Source: Kutzneria viridogrisea (GTDB taxonomy: Bacteria; Actinomycetota; Actinomycetes; Mycobacteriales; Pseudonocardiaceae). From it: a stretch of DNA of 64,000 bases. The translations under genes and the position numbers were made by a program. Below, in pieces: positions 26,189 to 34,386 of this stretch. A model generated the notes under the pieces. It did not search any database, was not told the origin of the DNA, and saw nothing but the letters and a program-made list of their open reading frames with translations. The stretch lies in assembly GCA_014138725.1 (NCBI GenBank), contig JACJID010000001.1:1674001-1738000 (forward strand), in the 5' to 3' direction. Each line of letters opens with the position of its first letter. Positions within the stretch are counted from its first letter, which is position 1.

Positions 26189-27396
26189 AGCGCGGAGTTG
26201 ACGACCTCGCCCTGTTCGGCGGCCACGCGGAGTTCGACCAGACCCTGCTGGTCGGCCGCCCCAGCACCGGCGACCGCACAAAACTCTACGAACGCCTCGA
26301 CCGCGCACTGGACAACGGCCGCCTCACCGGCGGCGGCATGCTCGTCCGCGAGTTCGAGGACCGCATCGCCCACATGGCCGGAACCCGCCACTGCATCGCG
26401 GTCTGCAACGCCACCGCCGCCCTGGAAGTCATCATCCGCGCCCAGAACCTGCACGGCGAGATCATCATCCCCTCGATGACCTTCATCGCCACCGCCCACG
26501 CCGTGCGCTACATGGGCGCCACCCCCGTCTTCGCCGACATCGACCCGGTCACCGGCACCATCGACCCCGACCACGTCGAAACCCTCATCACCCCCCACAC
26601 CACCGCCATCATCGGCGTCCACCTGTGGGGCCAACCCTGCGACGTCGACCGCCTCGCCGACATCGCCCACCGCCACAACCTCACCCTCATCTACGACGCC
26701 GCCCACGGCATCGGCTGCAGCCACGGCCCCACCCCCATCGGCGGCTTCGGCCACGCCGAGGTCTTCAGCTTCAACGCCACCAAAGTCGTCAACTCCTTCG
26801 AGGGCGGCGCCATCGTCACCAACGACGACGACTTCGCCCTGCGCGTACGCCAGGCCCACAACTTCGGCTTCATCGCCCCCGGCCTGATCGGCGGCCTGGG
26901 CACCAACGCCAAGATGAGCGAGGCCTCCGGCGCCATGGGCCTGACCTCCCTGGACGTCTTCGACGAGGTCGTCGCCCACAACAAGGCCGGCTACGACCTC
27001 TACCGCGACCTGCTCGCCGGACTCCCCGGCCTGACCGTGCACGCCTACGACGAACGCCACCGCAACAACTTCCAGTACGTCGTGGTCAAGGTCGACCAGG
27101 ACCACGCCGGCCTGCACCGCGACGTCCTGCTCGACGTGCTGCGCGCGGAGAACGTCTACGCCCTGATGTACTTCTCCCCCGCCTGCCACCAACTCGAGCC
27201 CTACCGCAGCGAACACCCCGTCACCCTCCCGCACACCGAACGCCTGGCCGAACAGGTCATCGCCCTGCCCACCGGACCGGCCACCACCTCCTCCGACATC
27301 CACCGGGTCTGCGAGATCGTCCGCTTCGCCATCGAACACAGCGCCGAGATCGTCGAGGCTTTCGGAAGAATTGATCTGAATTCCTGCAAGAACTGA
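26185..27396 (+). CDS. DegT/DnrJ/EryC1/StrS-family aminotransferase
   Basis: The 403-residue PLP enzyme of the nucleotide-sugar aminotransferase group has LIYDAAHGIG (D171), FSFNATKVVNSFEGGAI with the Schiff-base lysine K200, and NATAALEVIIRAQ for phosphate binding. Members make amino sugars such as dTDP-perosamine, viosamine or desosamine intermediates; the exact product is not readable. ATG 26185 overlaps the GT stop. With no dehydratase, epimerase or dTDP-glucose synthase nearby, the ketosugar must come from genes elsewhere. A hairpin terminator follows 65 bases later. Confidence 0.9.
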   Translation: MKRGVDDLALFGGHAEFDQTLLVGRPSTGDRTKLYERLDRALDNGRLTGGGMLVREFEDRIAHMAGTRHCIAVCNATAALEVIIRAQNLHGEIIIPSMTFIATAHAVRYMGATPVFADIDPVTGTIDPDHVETLITPHTTAIIGVHLWGQPCDVDRLADIAHRHNLTLIYDAAHGIGCSHGPTPIGGFGHAEVFSFNATKVVNSFEGGAIVTNDDDFALRVRQAHNFGFIAPGLIGGLGTNAKMSEASGAMGLTSLDVFDEVVAHNKAGYDLYRDLLAGLPGLTVHAYDERHRNNFQYVVVKVDQDHAGLHRDVLLDVLRAENVYALMYFSPACHQLEPYRSEHPVTLPHTERLAEQVIALPTGPATTSSDIHRVCEIVRFAIEHSAEIVEAFGRIDLNSCKN

Positions 27397-27460
27397 GAGA
27401 TATGTAGTTGGCGTGCGAAGGTGCGGCTCGTTGGGGCTTGGGTGTCGCCATCGGCGTGCC

Positions 27461-27499
27461 GCCGGGGCAGCGCCACGAGTGGCGCCGCCCTGCCCCGGC
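27461..27499. terminator. hairpin terminator between converging genes
   Basis: Arms GCCGGGGCAG and CTGCCCCGGC enclose an inner stem GCGCCAC-GA-GTGGCGC. It lies between the aminotransferase (plus) and the quinone oxidoreductase (minus), and probably ends both transcripts. Confidence 0.75.
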
Positions 27500-27559
27500 A
27501 GCTGCGCTGGACGGCTGAGCCCGCGCTGAACCGCTGACCCGGCGAGGGCGTGGAGCCGG

Positions 27560-28540
27560 TCAGCTGGCGTGCTGCCCCGTGAGCAGCAGCAGTTTGCCGG
27601 TGGTCTTCCTGGACTCGATGTCGCGGTGGGCGCGGGCCGCCTCGGCGAGCGGGTACCGGCCGCCGATGGTCACTGCCAACCGGCCGTCGGCGATCATCGA
27701 GAAGAGGTCGGCAGAGTGGGTCAGCAGCGCCTCCCGGGTGGGGATGTGGTCGCTGAAGACCGGGTAGCAGACCTTGATGCTGTTCGGCAGTTCGCGGATG
27801 CCGATCGTCGGTGCCTGCCCGATGAGCACGCCGTAGTAGAGCAGTGTTCCGTTGCGCCGCAACGCCTTCATCGATCCCTGGAAGGTCGTCGCGCCGCCGC
27901 CCTCGAAGACCACGTCGACCCCCGCACCGCCGGTGAGCTCGCGCACCTGGTCGACGAAGTCGTCGTCACGGGACACCAGCACGTGGTCGGCACCGGCCCG
28001 GCGCGCGACCTCGACCTTCTCCTCCCGTGACACCAGGCCGATGACCGTGCCGCCCCGGAGTTTCACCAGCTGGGTCAGCAACTGGCCCAGGCCGCCCGCG
28101 GCGGCGTGCACCAGTGCGGTGTCGCCCGGCCGCACCGGGTAGGCCTCGGTGGCGAAGTGGTGGGCGGTGAGTCCCTGCATCATCACGCTCGCGGCGACCT
28201 CGTCGCTGATCCCGTCCGGGACCGGCACCACGTCGGCGGCGGGCATGACGATCTGCTCGGCGTAGCTGCCGTAGGCGAAGACCCAGGCGACCCGGTCGCC
28301 CACGGCCAGATCGGTGACGCCGGGACCGAGCCCGCGCACGACACCGGCGCCCTCGACACCGGGCACGATGGGCACCTCGGCACCGGCGCGGCCGTGCTGT
28401 CGCGTGCTGGTGTCCATGAAGTTGACGCCCGCGACAGTGATCTCGACCAGGATCTCGCCCGGCCCCGGCACCGGTGCGGGAACCTCCTTCGGCACGAGCG
28501 CCTCCGGTCCGCCGAGCTGTTCGACGACGATGGCTCGCAT
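27560..28540 (-). CDS. NADPH:quinone oxidoreductase (zinc-free MDR family)
   Basis: The 326-residue medium-chain reductase has a GroES-like N-terminus (MRAIVVEQLGGPEALV; NFMDTSTRQG-type motif GVNFMDTSTRQH) and a Rossmann domain with VHAAAGGLGQLLTQLVKLRG, close to the AAGGVG signature of quinone reductases. No structural zinc cysteines are present. It would reduce quinones or enones using NADPH. ATG 28540 (MRAIVV) is chosen over an upstream extension. It is divergent from a TetR gene starting 86 bases away, which likely regulates it. Confidence 0.9.
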   Translation of the reverse strand: MRAIVVEQLGGPEALVPKEVPAPVPGPGEILVEITVAGVNFMDTSTRQHGRAGAEVPIVPGVEGAGVVRGLGPGVTDLAVGDRVAWVFAYGSYAEQIVMPAADVVPVPDGISDEVAASVMMQGLTAHHFATEAYPVRPGDTALVHAAAGGLGQLLTQLVKLRGGTVIGLVSREEKVEVARRAGADHVLVSRDDDFVDQVRELTGGAGVDVVFEGGGATTFQGSMKALRRNGTLLYYGVLIGQAPTIGIRELPNSIKVCYPVFSDHIPTREALLTHSADLFSMIADGRLAVTIGGRYPLAEAARAHRDIESRKTTGKLLLLTGQHAS

Positions 28541-28625
28541 GGTGTTCCGTCCTTCCGTTGGTTGACGAGGCCACTGTCGTCCGATGAAAATGGACCCGCA
28601 AGTACAGAAAAAAGGGGGAGGCCGA

Positions 28626-29222
28626 GTGCTCACGGCGAAGGGTGCGGCGACCCGCCAGCGGATCATCGAGGCGGCCGCCGCGGAGATCCGCGAACGGGGC
28701 GTGACCGCCACCAAGCTCGAGGACGTGTGCCAGCGCAGCGCCACCGGCAAGAGCCAGCTGTTCCACTACTTCCCCGAGGGCAAGGAGCAGCTCCTGCTCG
28801 CGGTGGCGCAGCTGGAGGCCGGGCGGGTGATCGAGGACCAGCAGCCGCATCTCGGGCAGCTCACCTCCTGGACGGCCTGGCAGCGGTGGCGCGACGTGGT
28901 GGTCGAGCGCTACCGCAGGCAGGGTGTGCACTGCCCGATGGGCGTGCTGATCACCGAACTGGGCAGGCACACCCCGGCGGCCCAGGCGCTGACCGGCCAG
29001 CTGGTCGAGCAGTGGCAGCGCCAGGTGCAAGCCGGGATCGAAGCCATGCAGGGCAACAACCAGGTCGGGCCCGGGGTCGATCCCGCGCGCACCGCGGCCG
29101 CGATGATCGCCGCCATCCAGGGCGGCGTGACGATCCTCATGTCCACGGGCTCCGCGGACCACCTGGAGGCGGCGCTGGACCTGTGCCTGGACTACCTGCG
29201 CGCCAGCGGTCAGTCCACCTGA
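28626..29222 (+). CDS. TetR-family regulator
   Basis: The product is about 198 residues. The HTH is RIIEAAAAEIRERGVTATKLEDVCQRSATGKSQLFHYFPEGKEQLL, in a subfamily that commonly sits beside oxidoreductases. The C-terminal domain has MGVLITELGRHTPAAQALTGQ, as in LmrA/YxaF-like repressors. GTG 28626 has GGGGGAGG immediately upstream; two in-frame ATGs (28584, 28590) extend it and cannot be excluded. It is divergent from the quinone oxidoreductase, so self and neighbour control through the 86-base gap is expected. No clean palindrome stands out there. Confidence 0.85.
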   Translation: MLTAKGAATRQRIIEAAAAEIRERGVTATKLEDVCQRSATGKSQLFHYFPEGKEQLLLAVAQLEAGRVIEDQQPHLGQLTSWTAWQRWRDVVVERYRRQGVHCPMGVLITELGRHTPAAQALTGQLVEQWQRQVQAGIEAMQGNNQVGPGVDPARTAAAMIAAIQGGVTILMSTGSADHLEAALDLCLDYLRASGQST

Positions 29223-29325
29223 GACTGTGGGGATCTCCCCAGCACGGGTGAGGTAGGCGTTTCCCCCGGCCGCGCACCGGGTACCAGCCAGTCCTGATCG
29301 GACCTGAGTGCTGAGGAGTGGTGAC

Positions 29326-29634
29326 GTGGCGAGTTGGCAGCTGATCGCGGCGGGGGTGGCCGGGGTGATCCTGCTCGGGCTGCTGCTGTGGACGCTGAGC
29401 GCGGCGTTCGGAGTGGGCTCGGTGTCGAAGAAGGCCCCCAAGGGCTCGGCGGAAAACCGCAGACTGGGGTGGGCGCAGACCCTCAACGTGCTCGGTCTGG
29501 CGGTGTTCACCGAGGGCAAGATCCTGCTGCCCGAGGGCGGCACCCAGTACGCGGCCATCGGGGTGGCCGTGCTGCTGGTGGTGATCGGTGTGTCGATGGT
29601 GATCGCCACCGAGAAGCGGCTCAAGGGCGCCTGA
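29326..29634 (+). CDS. small membrane protein, two transmembrane helices
   Basis: The product is 102 residues, and I do not recognise the family. The first helix (LIAAGVAGVILLGLLLWTLSAAF) is at the N-terminus and the second (AAIGVAVLLVVIGVSMVIA) near the C-terminus. Between them is a basic, hydrophilic loop (KKAPKGSAENRRLGWAQTLN), and the tail is EKRLKGA. GTG 29326 has GAGGAG about 8 bases upstream. It stands alone with a strong hairpin six bases after the stop. Confidence 0.7.
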   Translation: MASWQLIAAGVAGVILLGLLLWTLSAAFGVGSVSKKAPKGSAENRRLGWAQTLNVLGLAVFTEGKILLPEGGTQYAAIGVAVLLVVIGVSMVIATEKRLKGA

Positions 29635-29639
29635 GCGCG

Positions 29640-29671
29640 GGTGCGGCGCGGCGGGGTCGCCGCGCCGCACC
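29640..29671 (+). terminator. hairpin terminator
   Basis: Perfect 14-base arms (GGTGCGGCGCGGCG and its complement) enclose the loop GGGT, 6 bases after the stop of the small membrane protein gene. Confidence 0.8.
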
Positions 29672-29819
29672 GTCGGGGTCTCCCTGGTCGTGCGCGAGTC
29701 CACCGGCCCGGTGCGCTGAGCCCGTGGCGGGCTGGCCCGCCCGCCTCAAGTGCGGGCACCCGGGTTTAGCCCCCAACCGATCGGGGGATAGCTGGTGCAC
29801 TGCGAACGGGAGGTGCGCC

Positions 29820-30197
29820 GTGAACGACGATCCGGTGATCCACCACTGGCACGGTCAGCGACCCATGGTGAAGATGCTGACCGGAGAGCTGTTCCTGCAA
29901 CTGGGTGCGGGCGACGACCGGTACCTGGCGGCCCTGCTGACCGAGTACGGCCGTGGCGACCAGGTGATCGAGCAGCAGCCCGTGCACACCGGCACGCTGT
30001 GCGCCATCCGCTTCCCGGCGACCGAGGACCGGGACGAGTTGATCACGCACCTGATCTACGGCGGCTGCTCGGAGTCGCAGGCCCGCGAGCACCTGGTGTC
30101 CATCGGGCTCGGCGGCCTGCCCATCGCCTGGGTCTACCCGCCGGACGCCACCATCGAGGCGGGCGGCGACCTGGCCGGTACCGGCAACGAGTTCTGA
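29820..30197 (+). CDS. hypothetical soluble protein
   Basis: The 125-residue cytosolic protein has no recognised domain. It has an N-terminal MNDDPVIHHWHGQRPMVKML and several acidic helices (DRYLAALLTEYGRGDQ, CSESQAREHLVSIG). GTG 29820 has GGGAGG 6 bases upstream, and an actinobacterial-style GGGTTTAG…CGATCGGGGG tract lies about 50 bases upstream. It ends 14 bases before a palindromic intergenic repeat. Confidence 0.65.
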   Translation: MNDDPVIHHWHGQRPMVKMLTGELFLQLGAGDDRYLAALLTEYGRGDQVIEQQPVHTGTLCAIRFPATEDRDELITHLIYGGCSESQAREHLVSIGLGGLPIAWVYPPDATIEAGGDLAGTGNEF

Positions 30198-30210
30198 CCG
30201 AACCCGGGAC

Positions 30211-30263
30211 GTCAGGAAGGTGCCGTTCGCGACGTTGAACGCCCCAAAGGGCACCTTCGTGAC
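30211..30263. repeat. palindromic intergenic repeat, GGTGCC type (copy 1, imperfect)
   Basis: Outer arms GTCAGGAAGGTGCC and GGCACCTTCGTGAC pair at 13 of 14 positions around a centre with GTTC…GAAC. It shares its GAAGGTGCCGTTC / GGCACCTTC core with the longer perfect palindrome at 43795-43843, so it is a family member. It lies between two converging genes and may double as a terminator. Confidence 0.7.
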
Positions 30264-30277
30264 GGGGTCGCCGCCGG

Positions 30278-30421
30278 TCAGCGCTTGCGGAGCTTGCGCA
30301 CGGCCTCGCGGACGCGTTGCTGGTTCTTGGGGTCCTGGGCGGCCCGCTTGACCTGCTCGGTCAGCTTACGGCCCTGGGGGCTGCGCAGGAAGTCGGTCAG
30401 CTTGCTCATCAGGGAGGCCAT
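30278..30421 (-). CDS. small basic protein
   Basis: The 47-residue protein, MASLMSKLTDFLRSPQG followed by a Lys/Arg/Gln-rich helix (KLTEQVKRAAQDPKNQQR) and ending VRKLRKR, is predicted to be one or two amphipathic helices with strong positive charge. I recognise it as a conserved-looking actinobacterial small protein of unknown role; nucleic-acid or membrane binding is possible. The alternative start is 30409. A 976-residue antisense frame covering this gene and continuing to 33208 is a shadow of the plus-strand genes. Confidence 0.65.
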   Translation of the reverse strand: MASLMSKLTDFLRSPQGRKLTEQVKRAAQDPKNQQRVREAVRKLRKR

Positions 30422-30484
30422 GTCCGTATTATCCCCCTTGTCGTGACTGGTCAAACCTCGGCGCACCGCTACGCTGCCGCAAGT

Positions 30485-31279
30485 GTGACGACCTTCTCCA
30501 GGTGGCTGCCGGTACTGGTGCTGTTGCTGCTGGTGGGCCTCGGTACCGCGGGCGCCGCACCCGACCACGTGGCGGCGAGCAGACTGGACTCGGTGCGCCA
30601 GCGCGGCGAACTGACCGCGTGCAGCACGGGGGACTACCGGCCCTTCACCTACCTCGACCCGGCCACCGGGCAGTGGACCGGCATCGACATCGACCTGGCG
30701 GCCGACCTGGCCAAGCGGCTGGGCGTGCGGCTGACCCTGGTGCGGACCACCTGGGCCACATTGCCGGAGGACATCGGGCGGCGCTGCGACCTGGCCGTTG
30801 GCGGGGTCTCGGTGACGCTGGACCGGGCGGCGCGGGCCTTCTTCAGCCAGCCCTACCTGCGTGACGGCAAGACCCCGATCACCCGCTGCGAGAACGTCCA
30901 GCGCTTCCAGACCCTGGCGCAGGTCGACCAGCCGGGGGTGCGGGTGGTGGTCAACCCCGGCGGCACCAACGAGCAGTTCGCCAGGCAGAACCTGCACCGG
31001 GCCACGATCGTGCCGCACGCCGACAACAACACGATCTTCGAGGAGCTGGTGGCGGGCCGCGCCGACCTGATGATCACCGACGCCACGGAGACCCGCTGGC
31101 AGGCCAAGCAGCACCCACAGTTGTGCGCGGTGCACCCGGACCAGCCGTTCACCTTCGCGGAGAAGGCGTACCTGCTGCCGCGCGGGGACGTGGTGTGGCA
31201 GCAGTACGTGGACCAGTGGCTGCACCTGGCACGCAACGACGGCACGTACGACCGGATCGCGCAGCCCTGGCTGGGCTGA
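30485..31279 (+). CDS. pheC: secreted cyclohexadienyl dehydratase (PheC-type, SBP_bac_3 fold)
   Basis: The product is about 264 residues with a signal peptide (WLPVLVLLLLVGLGTAGAA). The fold is that of family 3 solute-binding proteins, but the sequence follows PheC of Pseudomonas closely, as I remember it: TGDYRPF, GGVSVTLDRAARAFFSQPYLRDGKTPI, VVVNPGGTNEQFAR, LMITDATE, CAVHPDQPFTFAEKAYLLPR. PheC converts prephenate or arogenate to phenylpyruvate or phenylalanine outside the cytoplasm. GTG 30485. An amino-acid-binding protein is the alternative, but no ABC transporter genes are adjacent. It is followed by an MFS exporter 36 bases downstream. Confidence 0.75.
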   Translation: MTTFSRWLPVLVLLLLVGLGTAGAAPDHVAASRLDSVRQRGELTACSTGDYRPFTYLDPATGQWTGIDIDLAADLAKRLGVRLTLVRTTWATLPEDIGRRCDLAVGGVSVTLDRAARAFFSQPYLRDGKTPITRCENVQRFQTLAQVDQPGVRVVVNPGGTNEQFARQNLHRATIVPHADNNTIFEELVAGRADLMITDATETRWQAKQHPQLCAVHPDQPFTFAEKAYLLPRGDVVWQQYVDQWLHLARNDGTYDRIAQPWLG

Positions 31280-31315
31280 CGAGCGGCCCGGTCCCGCCGA
31301 GGCCAAGATGAGTTG

Positions 31316-32776
31316 GTGACCTCTCCCGATCCACGGCGCTGGCGGGCGCTGTCCGTGAGCCTGGCCGCCGGGTTCATGAGCCTGCTCGACGTCAGCATCG
31401 TCAACGTGGCCCTGCCCTCCATCCAGCAGGGGCTCGGCGCGTCCTCCGGCGGCGTGCAGTGGATCGTCTCCGGTTACGCGCTGACCTTCGGGCTGTCGCT
31501 GGTCGCGGGCGGCAGGCTGGGTGACGTGCTGGGGCGCCGGCGCATGTTCCTGATCGCGCTGACCGGGTTCGTGCTGACCAGCGCGCTGGCCGGGGCCGCG
31601 CCCAACGAGGGGCTGCTGGTGGCGGCCCGGCTCGCGCAGGGTCTTGCCGCCGGTCTGCTCACCCCGCAGAACTCGGGCCTGATCCAGGACATGTTCCGCG
31701 GGGCGGAGCGCGGCCGGGCCTTCGGCATGTTCGGTGCCACCGTGGGCATCTCCACGGCCACCGGACCGGTGCTGGGCGGGCTGATCCTGGCCGCGTTCGG
31801 TGCGGACTCCGGCTGGCGCTGGGTGTTCTACGTCAACGTGCCGGTCGGGGCGCTGGCCTTCGCGCTGGCCTGGCTGTGGCTGCCCAGGGCGGACACCGGC
31901 CTGCGCACCCTGCGCCACCAGATCGACTACCGGGGTGCGCTGCTGCTCGGGATCGCCGTGCTCTGCGTGCTGTTCCCGCTGGTGCAGTCCGAGGGCGGCG
32001 GCACCCCGTGGCTCTGGCTGCTCGTGCTGCTGGCCCCGGCCTTCGGCTACGCGTTCGTCCGCTGGGAGCAGCGGGTCGCCGGGCGCGGCGGCAAGCCGCT
32101 GCTGGACCTGACCCTGTTCACCGCCGTACCGGGTTATCCGCCCGGCCTCGTGCTGGGCACGGTGTACTTCTGCGGCTTCACCGGGATCTTCCTGGTGATG
32201 TCGCTGTTCCTGCAGAAGGGCTTGCAGTACACCCCGTTGCAGTCCGGGCTGGCCGTGACCCCGTTCGCGCTCGGCTCGGCGATCACCGCCGTGGTCGCCG
32301 GGCGGCTGGTGTCGCGGTTCGGCCGCCGGCTCACCCTCACCGGCCTGTGCCTGGTGACGCTCGGGCTGATCGGTGTGGCGGTGGTGGTGCTGCTGGTGCC
32401 CGAGCGGGAACTGGGCTGGGCACTGACCCTGCCGCTGCTGCTCGCCGGTGTCGGCGGTGGGGCGGTGATCTCGCCGAACACCACGCTGACCCTGGAGTGC
32501 GTGCCCAACCGGGTGGCCGGCGCCGCGGGCGGGGCGTTGCAGACGGGGCAGCGGATCGGCACCGCGATCGGGACCGCGGTGCTCGCCACCGCCTACTACA
32601 CCACCGTTTCGGCCACCGGGGGCAGGTACCCGGTGGCCGTGTCGGTGGCGATGCTGTGCGCGATCGGGTTCATGCTGGTGGCCATCACCGTGGCCGTACT
32701 GGAGTTGCGCGCACGTCGGCGCCGCGTGGTCGATGCCGACCGGGACGAGGCGCTGGCCGCCGACGCGCAGCGCTAG
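31316..32776 (+). CDS. MFS drug transporter, DHA2 (EmrB/QacA) family
   Basis: The protein has about 486 residues and 14 predicted transmembrane helices. It carries DVSIVNVALPSI (motif D1), GRLGDVLGRRRM (motif A), RLAQGLAAGLLTPQN (motif B) and GPVLGGLI (motif C), the standard antiporter motifs. It would export drugs or a self-made compound using the proton gradient. GTG 31316, with a TTG directly before it as an alternative. It may share a transcript with pheC upstream. No dedicated regulator is adjacent. Confidence 0.9.
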   Translation: MTSPDPRRWRALSVSLAAGFMSLLDVSIVNVALPSIQQGLGASSGGVQWIVSGYALTFGLSLVAGGRLGDVLGRRRMFLIALTGFVLTSALAGAAPNEGLLVAARLAQGLAAGLLTPQNSGLIQDMFRGAERGRAFGMFGATVGISTATGPVLGGLILAAFGADSGWRWVFYVNVPVGALAFALAWLWLPRADTGLRTLRHQIDYRGALLLGIAVLCVLFPLVQSEGGGTPWLWLLVLLAPAFGYAFVRWEQRVAGRGGKPLLDLTLFTAVPGYPPGLVLGTVYFCGFTGIFLVMSLFLQKGLQYTPLQSGLAVTPFALGSAITAVVAGRLVSRFGRRLTLTGLCLVTLGLIGVAVVVLLVPERELGWALTLPLLLAGVGGGAVISPNTTLTLECVPNRVAGAAGGALQTGQRIGTAIGTAVLATAYYTTVSATGGRYPVAVSVAMLCAIGFMLVAITVAVLELRARRRRVVDADRDEALAADAQR

Positions 32777-32860
32777 CGGCTCACCGGCGGCCACGCGGGC
32801 GCATAACCGCCACCCGAACCGGGTACGTCCCAGTCGGACAGCCTGGACGGAGGTGGTGGC

Positions 32861-34126
32861 ATGTCCTGGGCCGAGGTGCTCAAGCGCACGGCGCGCGGTT
32901 TCGGGCAGCACAACCTGTACGACCTGGCCGCGGCCCTGACCTACTACAGCGTGCTGTCGATCTTCCCCGGCCTGGTCGTGCTGACCGCCGCACTGGGCCT
33001 GCTGGGGCCGCGGTCCACGCAGCCCCTGGTCGACAGCATCAACCAGCTCGCGCCCGGGCAGAGCCGTGACCTGCTGATCGGAACCATCGACGACCTGCAA
33101 CGCTCCTCGGGGCTGGCGGGCCCGCTGGCGGTGGTCGGTGTGCTGGCCGCGCTGTGGTCGGCCTCCGGCTACGTCGGGGCGTTCATGCGCGCCAGCAACA
33201 CCATCCACGGTGCCACCGAATCGCGCCCGGTGTTGAAGCGCTATGGGCTGCGCCTGGCGCTGACGGTGGTCGCCGTGCTGGTCCTCGCGTTGTGCTCAGC
33301 CGGTGCCGTGGCCTCCGGCGCGCTCGCGGAACGGCTCGGAGCCCTGCTCGGTTTCGGCGAGACCGCCGTGCTGGTGTGGGACACCGCGAAGTGGCCGGTG
33401 ATCGCCGCGCTGGTCGGGCTGGTCCTGGCCCTGTTGTACCGGCTCAGCCCGGACTCGGCTCGCGGCCCGTGGTTCGGCCCCGGCGGGCTGCTCGCGGTGC
33501 TGCTGTGGGCGCTGGCCTCAGCGGGGTTCGGCCTGTACGTGGCCAATTTCGGTTCCTACAACAAGACCTACGGCGCGCTGGCAGGCGTGATCGTGTTCCT
33601 GGTCTGGTTGTGGATCTCCAATCTCGTCGTGCTGCTGGGCGCCGAACTGGACGCCCAGGTCGCGGCGGAACGGGAAGACCAACACCCGAGCGGCACAGGA
33701 AGGCAGGAGATCATGTCCAGCGACATTGGTCAGGCACGACCGCAGGACCAGTCGGTGGCCCAGTTGGTGCACGACGCCTCCGAGCAGCTCTCGCGGCTGG
33801 TGCGGGAGGAGATGCGCCTGGCCGCGGTGGAACTGCGGCACAAGGGCAAGCGGGCCGGCGCGGGCGCGGGGCTTTTCGGCGGGGCCGGGGTGCTCGCGCT
33901 CTACGGGGTCGCCGTGCTGATCGCGGCGGGCGTGCTCGGTCTCGCACTGGTGGTGCAGCCCTGGCTGGCCGCGCTGATCGTCGGCGCGCTGCTGCTGATC
34001 GCGGCCGGGATCGCCGCACTGATCGGCAAGAGCCAGATCCAGGCCGCCGTACCGCCTGTGCCGGAGGAGGCCGTGGACGGGGTCAAGAAGGACGTCGAAG
34101 CCGTGAAGGAAGGACTGCACCGATGA
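32861..34126 (+). CDS. YihY/BrkB membrane protein fused to an actinobacterial Holin-X domain
   Basis: Residues 1-265 are a YihY/BrkB-type protein (LYDLAAALTYYSVLSIFPGLVVL, LKRYGLRLALTV, YGALAGVIVFLVWLWISNLVVLLGAELDA). Residues 285-421 are the Holin-X type protein (VAQLVHDASEQLSRLVREEMRLAAVELRHKGKRAG plus two helices) that is usually a separate next gene. The join contains GGCAGGAG just before ATG 33713, which looks like the ribosome site of a once-separate second gene. The frame is simply open across it. Both a fusion and a second internal start may therefore be made. The DUF3618 and DUF4235 genes follow with overlaps. Confidence 0.88.
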   Translation: MSWAEVLKRTARGFGQHNLYDLAAALTYYSVLSIFPGLVVLTAALGLLGPRSTQPLVDSINQLAPGQSRDLLIGTIDDLQRSSGLAGPLAVVGVLAALWSASGYVGAFMRASNTIHGATESRPVLKRYGLRLALTVVAVLVLALCSAGAVASGALAERLGALLGFGETAVLVWDTAKWPVIAALVGLVLALLYRLSPDSARGPWFGPGGLLAVLLWALASAGFGLYVANFGSYNKTYGALAGVIVFLVWLWISNLVVLLGAELDAQVAAEREDQHPSGTGRQEIMSSDIGQARPQDQSVAQLVHDASEQLSRLVREEMRLAAVELRHKGKRAGAGAGLFGGAGVLALYGVAVLIAAGVLGLALVVQPWLAALIVGALLLIAAGIAALIGKSQIQAAVPPVPEEAVDGVKKDVEAVKEGLHR

Positions 34127-34386
34127 GCACCGCTCCGCGCAACCAGTCCGAACTGGACGAAGCCACGCTCCGCGCCGACATCGAACTGACCAGGTCCGAG
34201 TTGGGCGACACCGTGGAAGCCTTGGCGCACAAGGTGAATGTCCCCGCGCGCGTCAAGGAGCAGGTGCGGCCGCGGGTGCGGCACCTGGTGAACACCGTGC
34301 AGCGGCGGCCGGGGCCGTCCATCGCCGTGGCGGTCACCGTGCTCCTCGCGTTGGGACTGTTGCTGCGTCGCGGCCGGAAGGGGTGA
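34123..34386 (+). CDS. DUF3618 protein
   Basis: The 87-residue protein has the DUF3618 motif LRADIELTRSELGDTVEALAHKVNVPARVKE at the N-terminal half and a C-terminal transmembrane helix (PSIAVAVTVLLALGLLL) followed by basic residues. Overlaps the upstream BrkB-holin gene (ATGA) and the DUF4235 gene. This gene order is common in actinobacteria and is thought to concern the cell envelope; the function is unknown. Confidence 0.88.
   Translation: MSTAPRNQSELDEATLRADIELTRSELGDTVEALAHKVNVPARVKEQVRPRVRHLVNTVQRRPGPSIAVAVTVLLALGLLLRRGRKG

Noticed and set aside
25498-27339. A 613-codon minus-strand frame opposite the aminotransferase
   Set aside because: Asp/Gly/Val repeats typical of antisense to highly C-ending codons; no domain.
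30278-33208. A 976-codon minus-strand open frame across pheC and the MFS gene
   Set aside because: Its composition (His/Gln/Arg/Gly) and lack of any domain mark it as antisense shadow of GC-rich plus-strand genes; only the small gene at its end (30278-30421) has support.
33713-34126. Prophage indicated by the holin-family domain
   Set aside because: Actinobacterial Holin-X proteins are ordinary chromosomal genes in this BrkB/DUF3618/DUF4235 setting; no other phage genes are around.
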